Assembly (NCBI GenBank): GCA_031425095.1
Contig: JANPIS010000448.1
Coordinates: 1-64,000, forward strand
Source of the DNA: JANNXQ01 sp031425095
GTDB lineage: Bacteria; Verrucomicrobiota; Verrucomicrobiia; Chthoniobacterales; Chthoniobacteraceae
Direction of reading: 5' to 3'
Length of the DNA: 64,000 bases
Positions 17,918 through 25,584 of the stretch are shown piece after piece. The notes under the pieces were generated by a model. That model was not told the origin of the DNA, ran no database searches, and saw nothing but the letters and a program-made list of their open reading frames with translations. Position numbers and translations under genes: made by a program. The number at the start of each line of letters is the position of its first letter. Positions within the stretch are counted from its first letter, which is position 1.

Positions 17918-20900
17918 CTAAGTGAGGTTGTCGTAATCGTAGAAGACGCCGCCCACGAATCGCGCTTCCGCAGTGAAGTTCGTATTTTGCTGCCGGAAGA
18001 TCTTGGCCACGATGAGCCCGTCGAGCGGCGTGTCGCCGAGGTCGAACCTGAGGTCGCCATCGACATCGTTCGCAAGGTGAAACCGGTTCGCATCGACCGC
18101 AGTGGGATTCACGACCGCCCCGACCAGGTTTGCGGTGGAGTAAGCTCCGCCCTGAAACGAATGCCAGGCAGCGTCACCGCCGTCGGCAAAGTTCAGATCG
18201 CCGGGGTCGCTCGCCTTGAGGAGATTGGTGCCTGGGCCGAGATAGATGAAATCGACGACCCCGACCTCTTGTGGTGTGGCGGTTTTTCCGGCCACGATCG
18301 CGGCGATCGCGCCGGCTCGGATGTTGGTCACATTGCCTGAGACCCCTTTCACGAGTCCCGCGCCGCCGGCACCGGCAAAAATTCCACCCATTGTGTTGTA
18401 GCCAAATGCCGCGCCCGATCGGACCCCGATGTCGATGCTCGGGGCGGTGACGTCGCTGATGCTTCCGCCAGTCCCGCCTTTCCTCACCGCGTCTCCGCCG
18501 TCTCCGCCGGAGATATGCCGCACGATCGTTCCGGTGGCGATGTTGGAGATCTGAACGCCGGCGACCAGTCCGCCAGCGGCGCCGAACGCCACGTTAGCAC
18601 CGCCATCCCCACCGTCGCCCCCTTCAATCCGGACTTCCGAGCCAACGCCGCCGCCGCCCGAAAGCGAGACAGTGGAGACAAATCCTCCGCTGGCCGCACG
18701 GTTGGCCCCGCCACCACCCACACCTGCGGCAATCGTGGTGAGTTTTCCTGCGCCAGTGGAAACCGCGCCATCGATCGCTGAGATCGAGCCGCCGGCTCCG
18801 GCGACGCTACCTTCGTAACTTCCATTTCCGGCGCGCACCGTGATGTCTCCCGCAGGCGCGACGGCCGTGCTAACGGCTGCGCTGCCAAAGCCAACCAGGC
18901 GAATCGAGCCGCCACGCCCACCGTGGGTACCATTTCCGGCGATCAGTGAGACATCCAGAGATCCATACGCCCCGGGCGACTGGTCGCCAGCGGCACCGAG
19001 GATGTCGCCTCCATTCCCCGCGCGGATTCCGGCGACTCCGGCGTTCCCGGCGATAATGCGGGCGCTACCGAGATCGGAAAACGCAACCGTCGAAACCACA
19101 CTCCCACCACTGCCGGCAGCTCCACTGATGCCGCTCCCGCCATTGCCCGCCGTGAGGGAAACGCTGCCTTGGGCGATGGCCACGACGCGCGACAAAAGAC
19201 CCCCGTTGCCGCCCGAACCAGTCGCACCGGCCAGCACTTCGCCTCCTGTGCCCGCGGCGACTGTGACAGAAGCATCCAGTCCGCCAGCCCTGCCATCCGT
19301 GGCGGCCGAGACTCGTGCGTAGCCAGCAGCGCCACCATTGCCCCGGCCACCAGCGAGCACCGATCCGCCGCTTCCGGAGGAAACAATCATGTTCATGTCG
19401 ATCGCCTCCAGAGAGGCACTGACGATCGAGCCACCGCCCCCACCACCCGCCGTTCCGTCACCTCCCTTTCCGGCCCGAAGCCGAAGGTCACCTTCAAAAA
19501 CGACCTCGGTCGCGGTATCGACGACGCTCAATCTCGCCACACTGCCGCCGAATCCACCCCGGCCACCGTTGCCCGTACCACCGTCGCCTCCTCCGGCTTG
19601 ATTGATGTCGATGACGGAAAAGTCACCATTTGCCACCGCCACGACGCTGATCGCGCCGCCGTTGCCGCCAAAGCCAAGGCCGCCGTTCCCGCCGTTCCCA
19701 GCACGCAGGCTGAGATTGTGCGCGATGACATTGTCGCTCTGGGCGACGGAGATATTGAAGACCGATCCCCCATTGCCTCCCGTCCGTCCATTCGAGCCAT
19801 TGCCCGCCAAGACCTTGATGTCGGAGCCGATCAGAGTGGCGGTGTTGATCGTGCCGCCCCCCGCCGAGAGCCCCAGGCCCGCCGCAGTGCCGCCGTCCCC
19901 TGCCTGCACGAGAATGCTGGCACCGACGCCGACGGGGAACGGCACACCAGTGGTGTCTGCGGTATTGCGCAGCACGACGCTTGCGATCGAGCCGCCGAAT
20001 CCTGGCCGACCACCGGAAGCGAGATTGCTATCCCCACCTTTGCCCGCCACGACGGCCACCTCGTCACCGGGCGAATTCTTCGCGTTGACGACTGCATTGA
20101 TCGACACCACTGCGCCGCCGGCACCGCCGACCGATCCCGCACCGCCCTCGCCGGCTTGAACGACAAGGTTGTCATTCAGCACCCCGAGAGACTGCAGCGG
20201 CCTGCCACCGACCAACTGAAACCCAACGAAGACCGTGGAAACAAATCCACCGGCACCGCCATTGCCTCCCGTGGTGGAACTGCCTCCATCCCCCGCGCGG
20301 ATGGCAATAAGGTCGTTCGGGGTCGTCTCGTCAGCGCGACCAGCGATATAGATGGTCGAGATCGTGCCCCCGGCGCCGCCACTCTTGCGCACGGTATCGC
20401 CGTCGCCACCATCTCCAGCAATGAGCTGGAAGCCGTCGGTATCATCCGCGATGAAGAAGCTGGCCAGCGAACCGCCGCGCGCTCCGGCACCACCGCCACC
20501 CGCCTCGATACGATCACCGATGCTCGTGTTAAAACTCACGTTCAATATTCTCACCCCGACGATCGAAGCCCCAGCAACTCCGGACGCCGGCACGACGGCG
20601 CTATTCACTGGCTTGCCCGTCAGGGTTCCGCCGCCGCCGACTACTCCGGGCAGAAGATCGAAGCTCACGCCGAATGCGGCCGAGCCGGCAAGCAGCGAAT
20701 TCATTCCATCGTTGATCGTGACATTCGTCACACTGCCGCCGGAGAGGATGTTCCCCGCCACGGCACCACCACGCACGGCGAGGCTCTTGATGTTTTGCAG
20801 TGGCGACACGAGGTCAGTCATGTCGAGCGAGTCGTCGGCGAGCGCCGCCGTGCCTTGCTCGTTGAGATTGGTGACGATGTCGCCTTCGATGCCACTCAGG

Positions 20901-21328
20901 AGTTCGAAACCCACGTTGCGTCCCAAGCTAAGGCTGACCAGTTCCGTGGCCTGGACTTCGTTATCCAGATTCTTATCCACGAAGAAAGCGACGAGATTTC
21001 CAGAGCTGACGCTGAGAAAGTCGGTGAAGAGGTTTACCGACTGGAAGAGCTTCAATTTATCGCCAGCGCCGAGACGCAGGTAGAACGTATCCGCCACACC
21101 CGCTGCGCCCCCGCCGACGGCGAGGGAGATGGGATCACCGTCGATCGCGCCCGCCTCGGTATTCTGAAACAGCGGAAGCCCCCTCGGATCGACGCTTTCC
21201 GAGTAGTTGAAGTCGGCTTTGTTCGGGAAATCTGGACCGCCGACCTGGATCACCCGAGCCGGAGCGATTCGCGCTTCCAGAGGCTCAATCGAGAGAGGAA
21301 GACGCGAAGCGGAAGAGGAGCGAAGCAT
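17918..21328 (-). CDS. Large LEPR-XLL surface protein with GGxGG repeat array
   Basis: An 1136-residue protein from the ATG at 21328, with the motif SIEPLEARIAPAR at residues 13-25. The EPLEARIAPA core is identical to that of the downstream paralog. About 300-1000 is an almost continuous array of some 17 imperfect units of 35-50 residues built on AGxGGxG, then GGxGGS[IV]xx[VI]. The units are more regular than in the neighbour and have no FG-GAP block. The C-terminus has a DVDGDLRFDLGDTPLDGLI stretch with calcium-loop character. Both paralogs end in a similar DGxxxA, then Y-D/N-x-L pattern. The repeats resemble, only in composition, the Gly-rich arrays of mycobacterial PE_PGRS proteins. The function is unknown; surface adhesion or matrix is a guess. 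Confidence 0.85.
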   Translation of the reverse strand: MLRSSSASRLPLSIEPLEARIAPARVIQVGGPDFPNKADFNYSESVDPRGLPLFQNTEAGAIDGDPISLAVGGGAAGVADTFYLRLGAGDKLKLFQSVNLFTDFLSVSSGNLVAFFVDKNLDNEVQATELVSLSLGRNVGFELLSGIEGDIVTNLNEQGTAALADDSLDMTDLVSPLQNIKSLAVRGGAVAGNILSGGSVTNVTINDGMNSLLAGSAAFGVSFDLLPGVVGGGGTLTGKPVNSAVVPASGVAGASIVGVRILNVSFNTSIGDRIEAGGGGAGARGGSLASFFIADDTDGFQLIAGDGGDGDTVRKSGGAGGTISTIYIAGRADETTPNDLIAIRAGDGGSSTTGGNGGAGGFVSTVFVGFQLVGGRPLQSLGVLNDNLVVQAGEGGAGSVGGAGGAVVSINAVVNAKNSPGDEVAVVAGKGGDSNLASGGRPGFGGSIASVVLRNTADTTGVPFPVGVGASILVQAGDGGTAAGLGLSAGGGTINTATLIGSDIKVLAGNGSNGRTGGNGGSVFNISVAQSDNVIAHNLSLRAGNGGNGGLGFGGNGGAISVVAVANGDFSVIDINQAGGGDGGTGNGGRGGFGGSVARLSVVDTATEVVFEGDLRLRAGKGGDGTAGGGGGGSIVSASLEAIDMNMIVSSGSGGSVLAGGRGNGGAAGYARVSAATDGRAGGLDASVTVAAGTGGEVLAGATGSGGNGGLLSRVVAIAQGSVSLTAGNGGSGISGAAGSGGSVVSTVAFSDLGSARIIAGNAGVAGIRAGNGGDILGAAGDQSPGAYGSLDVSLIAGNGTHGGRGGSIRLVGFGSAAVSTAVAPAGDITVRAGNGSYEGSVAGAGGSISAIDGAVSTGAGKLTTIAAGVGGGGANRAASGGFVSTVSLSGGGGVGSEVRIEGGDGGDGGANVAFGAAGGLVAGVQISNIATGTIVRHISGGDGGDAVRKGGTGGSISDVTAPSIDIGVRSGAAFGYNTMGGIFAGAGGAGLVKGVSGNVTNIRAGAIAAIVAGKTATPQEVGVVDFIYLGPGTNLLKASDPGDLNFADGGDAAWHSFQGGAYSTANLVGAVVNPTAVDANRFHLANDVDGDLRFDLGDTPLDGLIVAKIFRQQNTNFTAEARFVGGVFYDYDNLT

Positions 21329-21545
21329 AGGGAGCGGAGGGTTCGGGGGAAGCCTGTTAATAATTTTATTTACCACGGTGAGACCACTCCGCAACCGAGT
21401 TATTCAAAAATTTATCTGCCAGACGGAGTGGGATCGTTGGAATTCGGGGGACTGCGGACAAACGGATGGAGCGGTTCTCCTCACGAGATGAAGGAGCGTC
21501 GCAGCGATGTCCAACACTTTTCACGAACCTCATGTGCCCTTTTGT

Positions 21546-21938
21546 CTATCGCGAGAAAGCATACCAGTAAACGCCCTCCCCGAGCCGCTCGAATCGCGCG
21601 TCGGCAGCCGCGCGTGGGACTCGCGCCTCGAAATGCAGCGGAATGACGAAAAGCCCCTCTTCCGTATCGGCGTCGGTCGTGAGGGCGAGACTGAACCCGT
21701 CCGGATAAGCCCCCACCCGCCGCGGTCGGAAACGCTGAAAGGAACTCGGCCACGCCGCCGCCGGAATCACCGCGAACGCATTCCCGCTTCCACCGAAGAA
21801 TTGCTTGTAGAGCCGCGCCGCATCTTCCCGCACCACCGCCGTGCCGACCTCGTCGAGCGTGCGCGTCACCTGCTCCCGACGACCGCCACAGGCCTCTAGC
21901 ATCAGGAAGGAGAGCAGGATCCAGCGAATGGAGGCCAC
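21546..21938 (-). CDS. Small putative lipoprotein of unknown function
   Basis: About 130 residues from a GTG at 21938. The start is set by the hydrophobic N-terminus (ASIRWILLSFLMLEACGG) with a possible lipobox Cys. The mature part starts with a Lys/Arg-Glu-rich segment, followed by FFGGSGNAFAVIPAAAWP and a C-terminal beta-rich part (FVIPLHFEARVPR, then ERLGEGVYWYAFSR). No family is recognised. The frame continues upstream without a stop into photolyase sequence, but that part reads as Arg-rich shadow translation. It lies downstream of photolyase on the same strand. Confidence 0.6.
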   Translation of the reverse strand: MASIRWILLSFLMLEACGGRREQVTRTLDEVGTAVVREDAARLYKQFFGGSGNAFAVIPAAAWPSSFQRFRPRRVGAYPDGFSLALTTDADTEEGLFVIPLHFEARVPRAAADARFERLGEGVYWYAFSR

Positions 21939-22002
21939 GCCCGTATTTACCGGAACGGAGCGGCCTTCGTCGATGGCGGAAGCGGCACCCGCGGCCGTGG
22001 GC

Positions 22003-23415
22003 TTACTCCGTGCGAAACATCGCCAGCGCCGCATCGCGCTCGGTCGAGTGATCGACCATCGGGAGCGGGTAGCCTTTCGCGAGCGGCAGGCCCGGCGCCG
22101 GCGGCTCGCAGAGGCGCGGGCCGGGCACGTCGCGCAGCTCTGGCACCCAGCGGCGAATGTAGGCGCCGTCGGGATCGAAGCGCTTCGCCTGCGACCACGG
22201 ATTTTGGATGCGGAAATAGGGCGCGGCGTCCGTCCCCGTGCTCGCGCTCCATTGCCAGCCGCCGTTGTTGCTCGCGATCTCGCCATCCACAAGCCGGCGC
22301 ATGAAGTGGCTCTCGCCATGCATCCACCAGACGTGCAGATCTTTCGTCAGAAACATCGCCACAATCATCCGCACGCGATTGTGCATGAAGCCGCTCGCCG
22401 CGAGCTGGCGCATCCCCGCATCGACGATCGGAAAACCCGTCTGCCCCGCGCACCAGCGCTGAAATGCCGCCCCGCCCGCGCGCTCCTCGGGCCGCCAGTG
22501 ATCGCGCCACTTCAGCACGCGGTACTCAGGCTGAAATTCGTAGTCGAGGACTTCGGGCACGTTCCAGATCACCTGAAAGTAAAATTCGCGCCAGATGAGT
22601 TCATTGATCCACACGTCGATGCTCTTGCGCTGCGGCACCGTCGAAGTGGCCGCGAGTTCCGTGGCCCGCGCGTAGATCTCGCGAATCGAGAGCAGCCCCC
22701 AGCGCAAGTCCTGCGAGAGCCGCGAAGTATTCTCCACCGCCGGCAGATCACGCCGTGTGCCGTACTCGAAGATCGCGCCCTCGAGGAAACGCCCGAGCCG
22801 CTGACGCGCCGCCGCTTCGCCTGGCTCCACGATCTCCGCCTCCGGCGTGAGCCCCCACGTCGCGAGCGTCGGCAGCGCCAGACTCGCGATCTTCGGCGGC
22901 GTGGAAAGCTTCGCCAGCGTGCGACCGGGCGGGAGCTTGTCGAGCTTCCGCCAGGCCCGCGAATACGGCGTGAAGACCCGGAACGGCGTGCCGCTCCCGG
23001 TGAGCACTTCGCCGCGCTCATGCAGCGCGTGATCCTTGTGCGCATGCACCGTCACCCCGAGCCGCTCCGCCACCTCCGTCACCTTCGCCTCCATCGCGCG
23101 CCCAAACGGATCGGGATCGCGTGCGAAGTAGATCGCCTCCGCCCCCGTCTCGCGCACCAGCTTCTCGAGTTCCCGCTCAGCACTCCCCTGCCGCATGATC
23201 AGCCGCCCACCTTTCGCCTCCAGATTCCTCGCAAGCGACCGCAGACACCCGCACAGGAACTCCTGCCGCGCCGCGCCGCACCAATGATGCTCCCCTTTCC
23301 ACTCGCTGAGGATGAAAACAGGCACCACGTAATCATGCACCGCGAGCGCCGCATTCAGCGGCATGTTATCCGCGATGCGCAGATCGCGGCGGAACCAATG
23401 AATGGCGATGGACAT
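22003..23415 (-). CDS. phrB: Deoxyribodipyrimidine photolyase
   Basis: A 470-residue DNA photolyase that uses blue light and FAD to split cyclobutane pyrimidine dimers. The N-terminal antenna-binding alpha/beta domain begins IHWFRRDLRIADNMPLNAA. The C-terminal FAD-binding domain shows NELIWREFYFQV, TGFPIVDAGMRQLAASGFMHNRVRM (read as two adjoining motifs), FLTKDLHVWW, and STGTDAAPYFRIQNPW with RRWVPEL, all class I CPD photolyase signatures. The length is normal for the family. The antenna chromophore (MTHF or deazaflavin) cannot be decided here. It lies 71 nt downstream of recR, so two DNA-repair genes are adjacent on the same strand. Confidence 0.95.
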   Translation of the reverse strand: MSIAIHWFRRDLRIADNMPLNAALAVHDYVVPVFILSEWKGEHHWCGAARQEFLCGCLRSLARNLEAKGGRLIMRQGSAERELEKLVRETGAEAIYFARDPDPFGRAMEAKVTEVAERLGVTVHAHKDHALHERGEVLTGSGTPFRVFTPYSRAWRKLDKLPPGRTLAKLSTPPKIASLALPTLATWGLTPEAEIVEPGEAAARQRLGRFLEGAIFEYGTRRDLPAVENTSRLSQDLRWGLLSIREIYARATELAATSTVPQRKSIDVWINELIWREFYFQVIWNVPEVLDYEFQPEYRVLKWRDHWRPEERAGGAAFQRWCAGQTGFPIVDAGMRQLAASGFMHNRVRMIVAMFLTKDLHVWWMHGESHFMRRLVDGEIASNNGGWQWSASTGTDAAPYFRIQNPWSQAKRFDPDGAYIRRWVPELRDVPGPRLCEPPAPGLPLAKGYPLPMVDHSTERDAALAMFRTE

Positions 23416-23486
23416 CGTGCTTCCCTAAACGCCCGCGCTCGCTGAGGCGATGCAACAAGAAGGAGCACACGCCACGCATGTGTCCG

Positions 23487-24092
23487 TCACACCTTCGTCC
23501 GCCCCGTCATCGCGCGGCTGAGGGTCAGTTCATCGGCGCTTTCGAGTCCGCCGCCGGCGGGCATGCCTTGGGCGAGGCGGGTGATTTGCACGGCGCTTTC
23601 GCGGAGCAGTCCGGCGAGGTAGTTGGCGGTCGCTTCACCTTCCACGTCGGCGCCGAGGGCGAGGATGATTTCGGTGGGGCGCTCGGTCTTGATGCGGTCG
23701 ATCAGGGCGGAGATGCGGAGGTCATCGGGGCCGATGTGGTCGAGGGGAGAGATGCGGCCGCCGAGCGCGTGGTAATAGCCGCGGAAGGCACCGGTGCGTT
23801 CGAGTGGGAGGATCTCGGTGGGTTGCTCGACGACGCAGATGACGTGCGCATCGCGGCTCGGGTCGGCGCAGATCTCGCAGAGCGCGTCGGTGGTGAAGAA
23901 GCCGCAGCGCGGGCACGGCTTCACGCTCTGCGTGACCTCGCCAATGACCCGCGCGATCTCCCCGGCCCGCGCGTCCCGCGACTGGATCATCCAGAGCGCG
24001 ATCCGCTCCGCGCTGCGCGGGCCGACGCCGGGCATGCGCTTGAGTTCGGCGATCAGCGCCTTGATGGCGGCGGGGTATTCGATGCGCTTCAT
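23487..24092 (-). CDS. recR: Recombination mediator protein RecR
   Basis: The 201-residue RecFOR-pathway protein that helps load RecA on gapped DNA. A helix-hairpin-helix is at about 18-33 (KRMPGVGPRSAERIAL). The zinc finger is CPRCGFFTTDALCEIC (Cys60, 63, 72, 75). The Toprim domain starts at about 83 (VICVVEQPTEILPLERTG, with Glu89) and includes GPDDL and LALGADVEGEATANYLA. Length is typical. No dnaX or YbaB-type gene, its frequent neighbours elsewhere, lies next to it. The next gene upstream is a divergent aminotransferase. Confidence 0.96.
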   Translation of the reverse strand: MKRIEYPAAIKALIAELKRMPGVGPRSAERIALWMIQSRDARAGEIARVIGEVTQSVKPCPRCGFFTTDALCEICADPSRDAHVICVVEQPTEILPLERTGAFRGYYHALGGRISPLDHIGPDDLRISALIDRIKTERPTEIILALGADVEGEATANYLAGLLRESAVQITRLAQGMPAGGGLESADELTLSRAMTGRTKV

Positions 24093-24151
24093 GAGGAGAA
24101 GTTGACACCGTGCCTGCGCCCACGACTAGCGCCACGTTTTTTGGTTTCACA

Positions 24152-24227
24152 CGAGTCCACCGAGGACACGGAGGAGGAAGATGCACCACCTTTCCTCGCT
24201 CCGTGTCCTCCGTGTCGCTCCTCGCGA
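24152..24227. repeat. Inverted-repeat element built from GGACACGGA-type units (family C)
   Basis: The left arm has CACCGAGGACACGGAGGAGG near 24158-24177. The right arm, at 24194-24218, is CTCGCTCCGTGTCC followed by TCCGTG and pairs with it. A loop of about 16 nt separates them. The stem is a short Gly/Arg-neutral palindrome made of repeated GGACACGGA units. It sits in the 225 bp divergent region between recR and the aminotransferase. Similar ACAC/GAGG palindromes are familiar in environmental bacterial genomes, but no second copy was found in this window. Confidence 0.7.
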
Positions 24228-24317
24228 AAGCAAAAGCAGCGGGTGGAATTGCTCTGCGTGATTGACCTCCAGCCGTGCGCCCGAATACTGCGCGGCTCTC
24301 GTATTTCGACAAATTCC

Positions 24318-25394
24318 ATGCATCAAATGCCCGCCAAGCTCTTCATTCCCGGTCCGATCCAAGTCTCCGAAAAAACCTTCCGCGCCATGTGCCAGCCGAT
24401 GATCGGGCATCGCAGCGGCGACTTTAAGAAACTCTACGCGGCGATTCACCCGCGCTTGCAGGAGCTCTTCGGCACGAAGCAGCCGGTCTTCCTTTCGACG
24501 TCCAGCGCGTGGGGCGTGATGGAGGGCGCGGTGCGCAATCTCGTCGGCTCGGGCAAAGTGCTGAACTGCATGTGCGGCGCCTTTTCCGACAAGTGGCTCG
24601 ATGTCTCGAAAAAGTGCGGCAAGGAAGCGGTGGCGCTGCAAGTGGAGTGGGGTCAGCCGATCCTCCCGGAGCAACTCGACGGGGCGCTGAGCGCGGGCGG
24701 GTTTGAGGCGGTGACGATCATTCACAATGAGACATCGGTCGGCGTGATGAGCGACATCGCGGCGCTCGCCGAGGTGCTGCGGAAATATCCCGACGTGCTC
24801 TCGATCGTGGACAGCGTCTCTTCCTTCAGCGTCGTGCCGTTGCCGATGGATGCGCTCGGAATCGACGTGCTGCTCACCGGTTCGCAGAAGGCGCTGGCGA
24901 TGCCGCCGGGGCTCGCGCTTTTCGCAGCGAGCGAGAAGGCTTTTGCCCGCGCGGAAAAGGTGAAGGACCGTGGCTACTACTTCGACTTCCTCGAATTCAA
25001 AAAGAATCAGGCCGACGACATGACGCCCTCGACGCCGTCGATCTCGCACATTTACGGGCTGCAATCGAAGCTCGACGACATCTTCACCGAAGGCGTCGCC
25101 GCACGCCACGCCCGCCACACGGAACTGAACGACATGATCCACGATTGGGTGCGCCGGCATGAGTTCGAGTTCTTCGCACCGCAAGGCTACCGCTCGAAGT
25201 CGCTGACCTGCGTGGCGAACAACAAGGGCATCGACGTGCCGGCCTTCCTCGCGAATCTGAAAGCGAAGGGCTTCATCATCGACGGCGGCTACGGCAAGCT
25301 GAAGGGCCAGACCTTCCGCATCTCCAACATGGGCGACGAAACGCGCGCGACGATGCAGGAACTGATCACCGCGCTCGACGCCTCGCTCCCATAG
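24318..25394 (+). CDS. Class V aminotransferase (serine/alanine-glyoxylate type)
   Basis: A 358-residue PLP enzyme of the alanine-glyoxylate/serine-pyruvate group. It starts near FIPGPIQVSEKT and has a substrate-binding HRSGDFKKLY motif. The expected PLP Asp165 is in SIVDSVSSF, and the Schiff-base Lys191 is in LLTGSQKALAMPPG. The substrate could be serine-glyoxylate, alanine-glyoxylate, or a phosphoserine-related amino acid. Two in-frame ATGs, 24318 and 24327, differ by three residues. The upstream frame stays open far into recR antisense DNA and is not credited. Its TAG stop abuts repeat element B directly. Confidence 0.9.
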   Translation: MHQMPAKLFIPGPIQVSEKTFRAMCQPMIGHRSGDFKKLYAAIHPRLQELFGTKQPVFLSTSSAWGVMEGAVRNLVGSGKVLNCMCGAFSDKWLDVSKKCGKEAVALQVEWGQPILPEQLDGALSAGGFEAVTIIHNETSVGVMSDIAALAEVLRKYPDVLSIVDSVSSFSVVPLPMDALGIDVLLTGSQKALAMPPGLALFAASEKAFARAEKVKDRGYYFDFLEFKKNQADDMTPSTPSISHIYGLQSKLDDIFTEGVAARHARHTELNDMIHDWVRRHEFEFFAPQGYRSKSLTCVANNKGIDVPAFLANLKAKGFIIDGGYGKLKGQTFRISNMGDETRATMQELITALDASLP

Positions 25395-25524
25395 CCTGGG
25401 AGCGCCGCCATCCCAGGCGGCAATCGACCACTCCGCGCAGCGCCAATCTCTCCCGCCGCGTGACCGTGAGGCAGTGCGCTCTGCGCCAGAAAGATTTGCC
25501 GCCTGGGAAGGCAGCGCTCCCAGG
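25395..25524. repeat. REP-like inverted-repeat element, family B
   Basis: A 130 bp element whose arms (25395-25425 and 25493-25524) are inverted copies with two mismatches and one single-base indel. Each arm has its own small hairpin (GCCGCC, ATCCCA, GGCGGC) and the outer CCTGGGAGCG sequence. The first base follows the aminotransferase stop codon with no gap. It lies between two genes on the same strand, so a terminator or processing role for the upstream mRNA is possible. The sequence is unrelated to family A, but the architecture and size are the same. Confidence 0.85.
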
Positions 25525-25584
25525 GGACGCTCCGGGCGCGCGACTTGCGATAAGTGGTTGCGTTCCCTATCCCTCCCGCCTGCC

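Noticed and set aside
19169..21646. Open frame of 825 codons on the plus strand opposite the LEPR-XLL gene
   Set aside because: Antisense of a repeat-rich gene gives long stop-free frames. The translation is low-complexity with Thr/Ala/Arg bias and no domain.
25474..25584. Extended N-terminus for malQ from an earlier in-frame codon
   Set aside because: The extension starts inside repeat element B and lacks homology to GH77 enzymes.
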